Below are positions 34,475 through 45,599 of a stretch of DNA of 64,000 nt, in pieces (position 1 is the stretch's first letter; each line of letters begins with the position of its first letter). Both the position numbers and the translations under genes were made by a program. Origin of the DNA: Rostratula benghalensis (taxonomy: Eukaryota > Chordata > Aves > Charadriiformes > Rostratulidae); NCBI GenBank assembly GCA_013399305.1, contig VXAI01000069.1, forward strand, positions 62,179-126,178, written 5' to 3'. The notes beneath the pieces were generated by a model. That model ran no database searches and had not been told where the DNA came from. It saw only the letters and a list, made by a program, of their open reading frames with translations.

Positions 34475-37100
34475 TACTGTAAATGGGCATCTTTGAAAGG
34501 AGGGTGGCAGGCAGCTTTTGGTACAGGGCTTACCGAGAAGCCCTCCATCAAAGGGGCCTTTGTGAGCATGCTCTGGATCGAGGCCAATCTGATCATCTTG
34601 CTGTCTGTCTCTGAAGAAAATTCGCCCCTGGTATGCAAGCCAAGCCAAGCACTGTAGACAGGGTGACTGCACTCCTAGTCCAACCTGTCTTAGTTGAGTG
34701 AAAAAATGCTGAAGGGAAAATTACCTGTTTGGCTCCAGACTGAATTAACTTTTTAATATACAAGTATGTTTATTATTTTTCCTTAAAAGTGCCTGCCTAT
34801 CTAATATATTCATTAATGTTATCTGGTCAGTTCGCTTGAAATATTATGAAAAATGTGCAAATGCAATAAGGCTACAATGCTTGGAGGCAAAGCAAGATGT
34901 ATTTTCTAATTATATGACAGAAAACGACATTGTTATTAACAAATGACAGTACAGCATAATCTCCTTATGCTAAGGCTGGTGCAAGCTAGGACGTCTTGCC
35001 CCTCATAGCCAGCACACTGGAAGATGTGGACAGCCTTGACACCAGCGCTCTCCCCATTGACTGATCACCACAAATCCTCACCATCAAACCTAGCGTGACC
35101 CTCTAGGATCCAGCTCTCAAACCCCAGCTCCCCATTCTGAATGGCACAATCTCTCTTCCCCACAGAAGATCCTCCCATGTCATTCTGCGCCTTCCCAGCT
35201 GAGGGGAACTCGCAACTCTCCTCCAACTCCATGTATTTCCACCATCCTTGAGCTGCTTCCCAAAATCTCTTGAGAAGTTTGCCTGTGGTAGTTGGGGTTG
35301 ATCGAGGGAACACTGAGACCTTCTGCCTGCACCCAGCTCTTTCTCCCCATCCCTGGGCTGGCTGTGTTCTCCTCTGCCTGTCTCCCCCAGCCCCTGCTAC
35401 TATCTCGAATTCCTCCCTCCGCTGCCACTTCCCCTCCCAGCTTCCTCCTGCTCCCTATGTGCTCTTGACTCTTTTGTTCCTCTTTTTAGAAACACCTTGT
35501 AAGTGCCAGACAGGAATTTCCCGACACTATGTCCTGCATTAAGCAAGCGATAATGGCAGAAACAATAGAGAATTATGTCAGTAGGGTGCCCTAACAAAAG
35601 AGCAGAATTTAAATGAGGAGGCAGCTTTGGTCTTTGGAATTTGTCCACTATAAATGACTCTTCTTCTTTTATTAGCCTGTCTAGTTTAAGTGGAACACAT
35701 TGTAATTTTAAATGGACAATAATAAAGAAGGATCATATGTTCTACTCTTACATATGCACTTAACATTCCCTGGGGGTCCTGTCCCTCTGCCACCCCCTCT
35801 CTTTTCCCCACCAGGACACTCCATATTTCTCACTATATTTAGCTAGCTTGAATCCAAAAGTTCTAATCTAGAGCTGTACAAAGTAAAAAAAAACCCAAAA
35901 AGACAGCTACAATTTCAGCAACCTACCTATGTATTGCCCTCACTCACAAATTGCTTGTTTCACAAATACTATAGAAGACAAACTACAGAATATATTCACA
36001 AAAATGGTTCATCTCAAGCCCATTCTGGCTGTTCCCCTCTGAAAATGTAAATGATACTGGGATGCCTAAGTTCCCTTCACAATCTTGGTTCAAGTAACCT
36101 GCCAGGCTGTCTTTCCACGAGCCATCACCAAGCAGGAGTGAGGTTGTTTAAAGGTAGTTCCTTAAGGAGCCCTTCTTTCCTGTCAGTACTCCAAGAGCTG
36201 CACCGGGGTCAGAGCTTCTGTACTTGCATTATATGTCGGATTTTACAAACTAATCCACGTTAATACAACCACTGACTTATTAAGTTTTGCTCCTTGACAA
36301 TACAGCCCCACAACTAGTTGAACTAGTGCAGAATGGAAGACACACCACAGGTAGAAACCTGTGGCCAACACTTCCTTCCAGCACTACTGCCAGTGTACAG
36401 CCCTCCTCGTGAAACTAAAGAATGAGTTTCCCAAACAGCAGTACATTAAACAAAATTAAATGAGCTTCCAGCTTTGTGGCAAGCTTTTTCCCCTGATTTA
36501 TCTTCCCTGTACTGTTTCACAAGCTAATGTCATCTGAAAACTGGGGATTTGGGGTGAGCATTTAGGATAACAGCAACTCATGAATGAAATGGGGGTTGTG
36601 CAGGAAAATCTCTCAAAGGTGAATTGCAGGACTAGGTTCAGAAGTATCCTCTGTAGCCCAGACATTGGGTTTTAATTGTGATTCTGATTGATTCCTTGAC
36701 CACCAACACAGCCCTTATTCGCCCCATGTCTGTTTTTCCATTGCTTCTCAAGCAAGCCAAAGTGTTGTTAATAACCCTGACCAAAGCACAGAAGTTCTTC
36801 TGCAGGATATGCAAGTCCATGCTAAGGGCTAGTGTCATTATTGACAAAGACTTGGCTGAAAAAGAAAGTTCTGCTATGCTCTTGATTTTCATTCATTGGA
36901 CTGTGGGTTATAGTCAGGGAGACCTGTACATACCATGGGCTCATTTTTATTTACTTTAACTGTGATCAGTTTTACCAGACTCTGACTAAGTTACACCAAA
37001 CACAGGATGTTTTTTCTTCTAACAGTATGAACAAAAATGTTTTTTGCAGAGCCTTTCCCCCCCTTGCAGTTTACAATCACACCAGGTACTTTAGATCAGG
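34475..37100. other. Intron, nothing recognised
   Basis: The region 35290-35480 is pyrimidine-rich (TCTCCCCCAGCCCC). An A9 tract followed by CCC lies near 35886. The minus frame at 36638-36892 has an arrangement (a serine/leucine stretch followed by a LVRVINNTLACLR stretch) that loosely recalls LINE C-terminal RT regions, too weakly to annotate. Confidence 0.42.
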
Positions 37101-37105
37101 AGGGG

Positions 37106-37121
37106 AAAAAAAAAAAAAAAA
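37106..37121. repeat. Oligo(A) tract, A16
   Basis: An A16 run preceded by AGGAGGGG and followed by GAGAGAG. Confidence 0.9.
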
Positions 37122-37124
37122 GAG

Positions 37125-38465
37125 AGAGCGCCATTGAATAATTTTAGTAGCCTTAAATCAAGCTGGCCAGTATCAAAACGCTCTGATTTCTAAAGCACTC
37201 CTTGGAATTTTAAGGCGTCTTTCTGGAATCGATCATTCTGGCACATAACACAACCAGGAAAAAAACCTCTTTTTTTCCATGCACTAATTTGTCATAGAAA
37301 TCGGTTCTCTTGACATTGTCTCCTGTGCCAATAGATGACAGTCGAGAGAATATATGTAAAAAGAGCCACAGACTAAGCAAGCTACAGATAGTGATTACAG
37401 AGTGGAGAGCAGTCCAAAAATTCTATATTAAATCATGAAAAAATGAAACTTGGCTTCTCTTAGAGATAAAGATTTCTGCTCTCTATGCTAGTTTTCCATT
37501 TCCCAAACGTGTTTTTCTAAGGGATGCACTACTTGTAAGAAGGAATATGGTGAGTAATAGCTATTTCACATTAATTCTGCTTCCTGTAGGGATTTGCTCC
37601 TTGGTGTGATCTCACATGTTCGGCACCAGGTGTGGGTTTGTGTGTCCCAACTGGAACCTGCTTAGTCTATAGCCCTGCACGCGATGAGACAAAGAGATTG
37701 GAAAATGCCCTTCAGCTTCAACTTGCTTGACACTGCCTCTGCAAAAGGCTGATACAGAAATCAAGTCGATAATCTGCAGGCAGGATGTGTGTGCTACACT
37801 ACCACAAGACATGTCAACTACTGGCCTGAACTCTACTTTAGATTCATCTTTTTTAGTATTGCTTTGTGGTCTGGTATGAAACAGAAGTGATAACCCATTA
37901 CCTTTTTTTACAGCCCCTGGGCAAAGTACCCTCCTGTATACTGCTCTCTCTCATTCACAGCTCTCATAACGCTCAGCCATCGGTGGTGAAGTCCTGTAGA
38001 AGGAGCAGTGCCCATTTCAGGACCCCCCCCAAGACCTACACCCTGCACAAGAGTCCCCACATTGTATCTCCTCCCTGTTTGACTTTGACATCCAAGATCT
38101 CCAAGTCCCTTAAAACAGAGCCCATGGGTACTGTAAATACAAAAAAAGGAGAGTGCTGGGGCTACAAGGAAACACCCATGGGAAACGTGGTGGCGCAACA
38201 TATCCTGAACTGTTGATACACACCTCATTAAAGCAGGTGAGCCTCTTCAAAGCAGTCACACAGGTTGGCCCAGAACCAGGGCCTTCACCGCAACACCACT
38301 TTGTGCTGTTGGAACAGCTGCAGAAGCAGCTAGACTTTTACATTCTTTTCTTTAAAAAGGTTGTGGATATCCTTTTGGGGATATAAGTCTTTCTTGTATT
38401 CTGGAAAAGGAACATGAAACAACTAACTCTCGCAAAACTTCTGCAAAACAAATTCCTTAACACCC
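37125..38465. other. Intron, nothing recognised
   Basis: A C8 run lies at 38023-38030. Opposite-strand frames of 116 codons (37866-38216) and 106 codons (37908-38228) cover the same DNA and match nothing known. Confidence 0.45.
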
Positions 38466-38469
38466 CCAA

Positions 38470-38562
38470 TTGCAGAGGCAGAGACAAATGAAGTCAATAT
38501 CAAACCCAGGATGTGCACGAGGAGCTCCTACCCTTGCGTTCAAACCACAAGATAATTCCTCT
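38470..38562 (-). mobile_element. tRNA-derived SINE (MIR/CORE-like), antisense
   Basis: CAAACCCAGGATGTGCACG, then AGGAGCTCCTACCC and TTGCGTTCAAACCACAAG, follows the antisense of the tRNA-related part of a MIR-type SINE. There a GAACCCAGG stretch is followed by AGTCCTG and a TAACCACTAGAC end. It abuts a MITE-like fragment. Confidence 0.5.
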
Positions 38563-38565
38563 CCT

Positions 38566-38665
38566 TTCAGGCCCTGATCCAGAGCAAATCAGTTGGAGTC
38601 CTTCTATTGAGTTCTCAATCAGCAGTGTAATCACTTTAGCATGTGTCAGGATTAAAACCAGCCCT
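38566..38665. mobile_element. Ancient sauropsid MITE-like repeat fragment
   Basis: CAGGCCCTGATCCAGAGC with CAAATCAGTTGGAGTCC and TTCTATTGAGTTC fits the sauropsid repeat arm GGCCCTGATCCTGCAAA..GGAGTCC..CATTGACTTC. It belongs to the same broad group as the fragments at 15165, 17460 and 21325. Confidence 0.5.
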
Positions 38666-38671
38666 CCAAAT

Positions 38672-38935
38672 AAGACCATGTCTACACTGCAAATGCCTTA
38701 CTGATAAAGGAATACCAGCACAGTAAACAGACAAAGCATTCCTGGGGCGGTGTAAACTTACACTGGCAAATCTGCTCTTTGTAGTGGTATAGTAAAATCA
38801 TCCCCACAAGCAAAACAAGCACCATTTTGAGGTATAATTGCATCTACATGTGTAGTGTTTGCTCACTGAGAGGTGTCAGTCTGACCAGAACAGCTGTGCT
38901 GATAGAAATCTGCAGCACAGATAGGGCCTTATTTT
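38672..38935. mobile_element. Ancient non-autonomous DNA transposon-like repeat
   Basis: It begins CCATGTCTACACTGCAAATG and contains TTACACTGGCAAATCTGC, TTTGTAGTGGTATAGTAAAATC and GAGGTATAATTGCATC, then CTACATGTGTAGTG. These blocks match, in order and from memory, an abundant turtle/crocodile repeat. Its landmarks are GTCTACACT, a GGCAAAA...GGTATA pair, TATAACTGCATC and a CTACACT-type end. The inverted landmarks suggest a MITE. The family name is unknown to me. Confidence 0.55.
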
Positions 38936-38936
38936 C

Positions 38937-38955
38937 TTTTTTTTTTTAAAAAAAA
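38937..38955. repeat. T11A8 palindromic tract
   Basis: T11 followed by A8, directly right of the transposon-like repeat; the third of five such tracts. Confidence 0.9.
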
Positions 38956-38959
38956 TAGT

Positions 38960-39820
38960 TTTAAGTAATTAATAACAATCAACACTGACTCTCTGGTCAA
39001 TGCGGTGTCAGTTTGTCTCTTCAGAGGTTTACACGAATTGGCTGATTTAAGAAAGAGAAAAGAAAGGAATTCAACATGGTTACATGGGCTTGCCTTGGCT
39101 GGTATTTAGAAGAGCGCACAGCTACGGAAATCAGATATACTGTGTGGAAACACCATTTCTGGACACAAAGCCAGGCTTTGTGAGTTTACAGCTAGATTTT
39201 TCCAAGACCCTATTCAGCAAAGTCCTGTAGTCATACCCTGCTAGTTGCACAGATGGAGGAAAATGGTGACGTGGAAGAGATCTCCCACACGGCCAGCCTC
39301 TCTCTACAGCCATAACGGCACACTCCCTCTTGCTGCAGATACAGGTACCCTTGTGCAATGTCTTACCTTGTGCTTTCACAAGTGAGAGCTGGAGGTTAAA
39401 ACAAAAGAAAGAAAAATACAAAGAACGTACAAGGAATACAAATACCAACAACAAAAAGGAGGCAAAAACCTGGTTGGAAAAATTCTTTCAAGGGAAAGTG
39501 TTCTTCCTGGGATGCCTTTGGAAAACAAGAAAGATCACAGGCTTGCCTAGAAAAGTTGCCTCTCACCCTTGGATCACCTGTTTGCTCCTATGTTAGGTAC
39601 AATGCCCCTTTTGACCATTTGTTAAGATCCATTTAAATGAAACCAGATTTGACTTGATGATGTGAGATCTGATAAACTTATGGGAGGAAATCCTAATTTG
39701 ACAACCAATCCCTTAAATCTCATTTCCTTAACCTCATGGAATCCAATTCTGATAACCTCATACAAACCTCCTCTTCTCTTTTGCACATTTCTAATGCAAT
39801 CACTGCTCCTTTTGCTGGGT
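38960..39820. other. Intron, nothing recognised
   Basis: The A-rich stretch 39395-39465 (AAACAAAAGAAAGAAAAATAC) is low complexity. Overlapping opposite-strand frames at 39131-39454 and 39330-39596 are unrecognised. Confidence 0.45.
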
Positions 39821-39829
39821 CGCATCTTC

Positions 39830-40810
39830 ACCCCTGACTAGTCTGGTTCCCTCCACTCCTTCCTGTGCTCACTCAAAGCAGGGTGTCTGATTTACTCAGC
39901 TCATGCCATTGGCCTCCTTTTTTGCTGGATTCTCAGCAACCACAAGGCTCATGATAATTTTGCAGTCACCATTTCTAATCCTTCATTTCTATTACATCAC
40001 CCCCTCCTCTATGGGGGCAGCCTTTCTGAGTCTCCTTTTTTCATTAATTCCAAGATCAATTTCATTTGCCTTTTCACTACCCTCCACTGCTATATGACTA
40101 AGTGACCTCCTTTGACAGAGGAGCTGGAGAAGTGATGTTCCTAGTGATGCTCCCACCACCCCTTCCGGTTCCAAACCCTCCAATTCCCACTTAAGCATTG
40201 ACATTTCTCTTTCTTTCCCCACTGATATCCAGACCATCATTCTATGCCAGCCAGTACTGCATAAACCATCTTTTTTCCCCTTGTCCCCACAGGGAAGAAT
40301 TAGTAAAATAAACAAACAGAACTGGAGCCTCAGCAATCTCTTGTTTACTACAGACTTTGCCTCCTCGGCTTCCAGTTTTTTTCCAAACTGTCCAAAATAA
40401 TCAGGTACAGACTACTTCTCTATTCCCATACTCTCATCAGAAGGCCATGCTTACTTGCTAAACAGCACTCCAAATTTTCTTCTTTAAAACACCACACTTT
40501 GCTCCTATGTGAACCAAAGAGCCACCATTCTCCAGCCGAGACACAGCCCTAACACCTACTCTGGAGTGAGATGAAAAATGAGATGCCTGTTTCCTACTCG
40601 TGCATACTTGAGAAAGAAATATGTCTTTTCCTCCCTCCCTTTTGCCTTGCTGAGCATGTTGCAGTTGTGATGACATGTCGGAGGTGATTAGGCACTCGGG
40701 TTGGATGACACACATAACTTATCCATGCGGCCAATAAAACCTCCACACAACACCTCCCCATCCATCTCTACAGATCCTCTTGATTCCTACACCAGCCTTC
40801 AACACCCAGG
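39830..40810. other. Pyrimidine-rich intronic stretch, perhaps an unassigned old LINE
   Basis: The plus strand is markedly C/T-rich for nearly 1 kb (GGTTCCCTCCACTCCTTCC near 39844, CCCACCACCCCTTCC near 40152). Old L2/CR1 coding strands and their flanks can look like this, but I see no reverse-transcriptase motif or 3'-end landmark. The minus 114-codon frame at 39992-40336 reflects the skew. Confidence 0.3.
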
Positions 40811-40814
40811 AAAG

Positions 40815-42230
40815 TTATTTATGCTTAAGTGAATTAGCTTGCTAAGAATAAGTGGAGTGCAGTGAGCCAGCAGTTTTCTTCCACAAATGAGAAAATAACT
40901 AAAAGGTTCTCACAGCACAGTGCTGCTGAAAACAAATTGGCACAGCTAATTTTGGCCTGACAAGCACAGTAAGGATTCTCTACATTTCCCATACAGGTCA
41001 AGCTTATCAGTTCACACTTGTTAGTGCAAAAATCTCTTTTCCTATCTTTGTTTCTGCCACTTCTCTTATCCTGTCACTCTCCTGGAGTAAGTGTACTGGC
41101 TGGGCACTTCAGTAGCCATTTTTGCAAACACTCTTATTCCATTACAGAAAGATATTCACACGTACACACAAACAACAGTAGATTCCAGTGTAGTGCTTAT
41201 CACAGAGAAAGGACAAGACAGCCTAGTGTACCCACTGTATCGCATGCTGCATTACACAAAGATGATCTCTTTTTCAGCAGCCTTCCTTCTGGAAGAGGCA
41301 GGCAACATTTCAGTTGAAGCCTTTCAGAAGGAAATTTCTTCATGCAAAGGACAGAGAGAGGGAGGAACAAAAAGTTATCCGCAATGATTCAACACTGCAA
41401 AGGTAGCAGTTGTAATTTCCTCTTAATTCTGGGCCCATGGGCCACAGACTTGACTGGGGTTGGAGTGTCCTGAGTTTCAAGTTTTGGGTTGTTAAACCTT
41501 CTGGCCATGGGTGGACCACAGCAACCTGCTGACTAAGTACTTTCTTTTCCAAAGCACGGAAAAAGAAACTGCAGAAAGAAAACTGGGCCAGTGATTATGA
41601 AGGGAGACACACTCGTTTCAGGGCATTGGGATTTGCAGGCGGAAGGTGATTTACTGAGTTTTGTAACTCCTGGGAAAATGGATGTGTGCTGAATCAGACA
41701 GGAATGGGTCAACAGGACTCTGCCAGACATAGGTTAAATTTGGTGCTGATCCAGCTACTGCAAAGCAGTGCTTAAAGGCTGAAGGGAAGGTCTATAAAGC
41801 AGAACTGGGAGGAGGCTGGAGGTGGAGAACCCTGCTGGGGCAAGAGCTCTTCTAGGTACATAGAGACCTTAGGACCATTGGCAGCACATATGGTGGGAGA
41901 CCCCCATGGGATGTGGAAGCTTGTTTTATAGACCACTGGACCACCTGAGAAGTAGGAGAGATTGTCTAAAGCTCCCCAAGGGAAGGAAAACCACAGAGGC
42001 AGCATGTGTGACATTTTTCCTTCAAATTCAAATCATTCTATGGCACATTTCTCTGCTCAGTGAGTCAGAGGTGCTAACCACAGATCCCTGAGGGAAGCAG
42101 ATGTGAAGAAGCACTGGACAAGGTGGTTTTCTGAAACTGGTTTTAACATGTGCTTGATCCAAAGCAATAATTTGAAGTAGTGGCATTTTTTTAAGTAAAC
42201 AAAGATTTCTTTTTATGAATCTTTCACCTG
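40815..42230. other. Intron, nothing recognised
   Basis: GTCTATAAAGCAGAACTGG near 41790 followed by purine-rich DNA has a faint LTR-promoter look, but I found no LTR ends or partner copy. Frames of 98-99 codons at 41018-41317 and 41091-41387 overlap. Confidence 0.4.
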
Positions 42231-42234
42231 CAGC

Positions 42235-42480
42235 CTTTTCCTAGCTTACACCAGGGCACAGCTCACCCCCTGGCCAAGAGGGTGGCCACAGCCCCCTGCC
42301 AGCCCTGCCTGGGAAGGGGACACTCCACACCACACCTGGGAGCAGCTCTGCCATGCGGAGTCCTCCCCACTGCACTGCAGCTGCTCCCCCAACCAATTCA
42401 CTTGCTGTTTTCACTTTCCACACTGGGCCAGTGAAGACAGTATTTGCACCCCACAGCAGCAGTTCCCTCCTCTCACACCT
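42235..42480. other. GC-rich patch without CpG-island character
   Basis: The composition jumps to C-rich (CACCCCCTGGCC, CCCCCTGCCAGCCC) for about 250 bases between AT-rich flanks. CpG dinucleotides are few. The minus frame 42241-42486 covers it but is unrecognised. It may be an unplaced repeat piece. Confidence 0.4.
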
Positions 42481-42484
42481 CCCC

Positions 42485-44030
42485 ATAGAGAAAAATCATT
42501 GCTAATCTTGTGACACGTTAATACACGAGCAGCTTCTGGAGGTGACCGCTTTCCCCATCAACACTCCTTTCCTTTTCTTCATGCCCAGGGGAATGCCAAG
42601 CAGTTGTCCTGTACTGTGGATTCTGAAACTTGTTATGGGAAAAGAAAGCACACAGGAAGTTCTAGTCAGCATGCAGGCTGATTTTCTATCTATATAAATG
42701 CCCTATCAGTGCACTATGTGCATAGTTTTAGCACCTTTCATGCAGTCAAAAATTGTCAGACAAGAAAGAAAGGTTCACTCCATGAAATACAGAAGAAATC
42801 AGGCTAGAGGTCCAAGGAGGAGGAGGGAGAATTATCAGACCTATTTGTAAGCCTCTGAGATGCTCAAAGGATGTAAAACTTCTCTGATGAGTTGGAGATT
42901 CCAGTTCAGAGTATTTCACACCTTGCAATGCCCTGTCAGGGCAGCCTGTTTGCACAGACCCCGGCTGCTGGGATTCCACATCCCACATTAGGCCATTTGG
43001 AATCCATTTAACACGTGTCACACAGAACGCAAGACTTGCTTCAGAGGAACAGGCAAATCACTTCTAAGTGTGCATTTACAAGATCAGAAGTCACGGAAAC
43101 CATGCTTGCTGCTTGTCAACTTACTCAGGGGAAATTGCGTAATCAACTTAACATAGCAGTTATCCTTTACCTAGAAGGTCAAGCTCACAGTTCCTGTGTG
43201 TCACCACACTTGGTTATTCATCACTCAGGAAGAAAATAATCATTTTTATTTAAATTAAACTGTACAAAGTGAGGTTAAGTCTAAACCCAGATATTCTCTT
43301 CCAGAGAAGCTGAAGGAGTCAGACTTTATGTAGTTCAGCTCCCACCTTTTGGGGAAAAGAAAAAGAAAGAAATTTGAGTGAAGGTTGCTAAACTACTACT
43401 CTCCTCATCACAAGCTGTTACGGAGACAGGCAGCTAGGCCATTCAGCACCCTCTCTTTCATCTGTTCCTATGTTTTTTTGGAACAGTTCTGATCCCACAC
43501 CGGATTTCTGCCACTGGCGTTTTCTCCTGCCTTTTCTGTTCCATCTCCTGTGTGATTCATGGCAACTCATGAAATGAAGTGAAGGGACAAAATGATTGAG
43601 GGTCACTTTATGATTAGACATGATGTTCTCTCTTGTCTAAAGCCAGAAGACAGCACTTATGGAAGACAATGCAAAACCATCGTCGTCCCAGTGTGGTGCC
43701 TGGAAACACACTGAGTCCTGCACACTCTGAGAACTGCTCATTCCAAAGGCCCCTCCGGACAATGCTGCAGCTCATTAAATGAAAACTACTTGAATTCTGG
43801 AAAGCCATGATCACATTTTCCCCTGCCTGTCCTTCCAAAATCTCAGATCACATTATTATAATATTTTTGAATAAGCATGCCAGAAAACTGACAATAGCTC
43901 AGTTCCCCCCTCCCCACCACCGGTGTCCTCAGGTAGTCTTTCTCTACCTGGACTTTCCCTGCAGTGAACGAAGCTATGCCGTTTTTGTTTTGAGACTGTT
44001 TCAGAATCTGCCACTTTGGGATGTCTCTCC
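42485..44030. other. Intron, nothing recognised
   Basis: Ordinary mixed intron; all frames are short and overlap across strands (for example three at 43807-44083). Confidence 0.45.
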
Positions 44031-44039
44031 TGTGCATTA

Positions 44040-44310
44040 AATTGCATCTGGTTACACTTCAGAAATGCATTCTGCCAGGTCAAGAGTTTTTCTTCCCTGG
44101 GAATTAATTATGAAAAGTCTTCATCTCCAACATGCACGGCTACTCCTTATTTGCTGCCTACATGCTTTTCACTTCCCTGTTTTTAAACACATTGGAAATG
44201 GTAACAAAAGAGATAATCCGCCTTTGTGGGTATTCCCATAATTAGCAACACGCACATCTGGATAGAGTTTCAATAGTCCACTGTTGTTCAAACAATTTGT
44301 AATCACACAG
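44040..44310. other. Candidate conserved non-coding element G
   Basis: The block contains GGGAATTAATTATG near 44099, CGCCTTTGTGGG near 44220, CATAATTAGCAAC near 44238 and AACAATTTGTAATCAC near 44291. It has no simple repeats and a rich set of homeodomain and SOX-like cores. It was judged by texture only. Confidence 0.25.
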
Positions 44311-44689
44311 ACTGTGCAGTGAACCAGCAGACCGGAGCGTATAGCTTTTCATTATTATGTAGTATACAGTACCCATAACATACAAATAAACTCAGAACCT
44401 GGAGCAGCAACAATGGCACATTCTGTGTGGCCTTATTCACCACACTGCCCTCTAAGAAGTCTTTATCAAAAGATGCAACACATTCACTAATTATTTGGGG
44501 TTGTAAGTGTAGGAAAATCTTGCTGCATCTGTTCAACATTCTAAGAAAGCCAGTCCGTCAGCGTTTATAGGATTTAAATAATAAAGATTTTAAAAACCTA
44601 GAGCTCAGAGCTTAGTTATGAGGGTGCATAGTACCACGTAACATGTAACAGTAGCTGATTTTACAGGATATGGAACAATACATACCAGC

Positions 44690-44725
44690 ATAGCCAAAGG
44701 CAGGATCAAGCCCTTAAAATTTTAT
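44690..44725. mobile_element. Short ancient MITE-like fragment
   Basis: AAAGGCAGGATCAAGCCCTTA resembles the outer end of the sauropsid palindromic repeat (GCAGGATCAGGCCC). It is only about 20-30 bases, so the call is weak. Confidence 0.35.
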
Positions 44726-44729
44726 ATTG

Positions 44730-45400
44730 CGATTCCTGCTCAAAGATTCATTTTAGTCTGGGTGCCATGACTCATATTCTCCATTCCCCCAGTGCTTTAT
44801 CCCCTTCCTTCCCCCAAGACCCAAGCTAACTTTTTATTGAAATGCTCTGGATGCAGATTCGCTTTTTTAAGCCTAGTATTTATGGATTTCATCCTCAGCC
44901 TGTACTCAGAGGTTGGAGTCCCAAATGACATGAATAGAGCTACTTGCACAAGGACTGTGAGACTGGCCTGCCTGGAAATATTTACTGCAGAAAAGAAAAG
45001 ATATTTATTCCTTCTCCTCAGCTGTTTTCCTTTTAATGACAGACTGCCCAGATCTCCTCAGCACAGGACTAACAAGGAAACCCTTCCCTGTCTTGTTTGG
45101 CCCCTACACAGCTCTTCAAGCATCGTATCTGAGCTCACACTGTATCACCAGACAGCGCCGATCCATTTCTACACGGTATTTCCAAAGTTTCAAAAGGCAT
45201 CTCTAGTAGGTGTTGACTACAACTACAAGACCTCACGTTAAAAAATTTAATATCAGAAGAATGTACAAATCAACACTGGTTTATGGAGAAACAGCACTGG
45301 GTTGTAAGAGATTCCAGTCTGCAGTTTCTCAAGTCAAGGGTTGTTAAAGGAGAGTATATATCAGTGAAATGCTTTACACAGAGAAGGCAGTGGCCAACTG
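44730..45400. other. Intron with an unassigned 149-codon frame
   Basis: The plus frame 44792-45241 is the second longest in the window. It has no recognisable domain, signal or repeat, and no splice context suggests an exon. In about 64 kb of AT-rich DNA a frame of this size is roughly what chance allows. Confidence 0.4.
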
Positions 45401-45409
45401 GGTGAATAC

Positions 45410-45490
45410 GACTTCATGGTGATAGCCTGGCACTGTAAGTCAGGAGTTCTCCCCATGGCTCTTCCTGCTCATACCCTATCTGAAACTAAG
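45410..45490 (+). mobile_element. tRNA-derived SINE (MIR-like) fragment
   Basis: GGTGATAGCCTGGCACTG followed by TAAGTCAGGAG, TTCCTGCTC and CTATCTGAAACTAAGG parallels the MIR 5' half, where TAG.GCACTGGACT is followed by GAGTCAGGAG and a TTCC.GCTC stretch. It is short and diverged. Confidence 0.45.
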
Positions 45491-45573
45491 GAACTAATTT
45501 TTCATCTTTATATCCTTTTGCTTGCCCTTTTGCACGGTACAGAATAATACCACAATAACCGCAGTGTCATCTT

Positions 45574-45589
45574 CCCCCCCCCCGCCCCC
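45574..45589. repeat. C10-G-C5 run
   Basis: Ten C, one G, five C. The minus strand, which is the VTI1A sense, is G-rich and quadruplex-prone. Confidence 0.85.
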
Positions 45590-45599
45590 AAACCTTCCA

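Noticed and set aside
36638..36892. LINE C-terminal RT domain on the minus strand
   Set aside because: The hydrophobic/leucine pattern is loosely similar, but no RT motif or nucleotide landmark of a known LINE is visible.
41640..41960. Solo LTR suggested by a TATAAAG box and purine-rich DNA
   Set aside because: No TG...CA ends, target-site duplication or partner LTR could be seen.
42235..42480. CpG island or promoter
   Set aside because: GC content is high but CpG dinucleotides are rare and there is no first-exon-like sequence.
44792..45241. 149-codon plus-strand frame as a gene
   Set aside because: Length is about what chance allows in this much AT-rich DNA; no homology or context.
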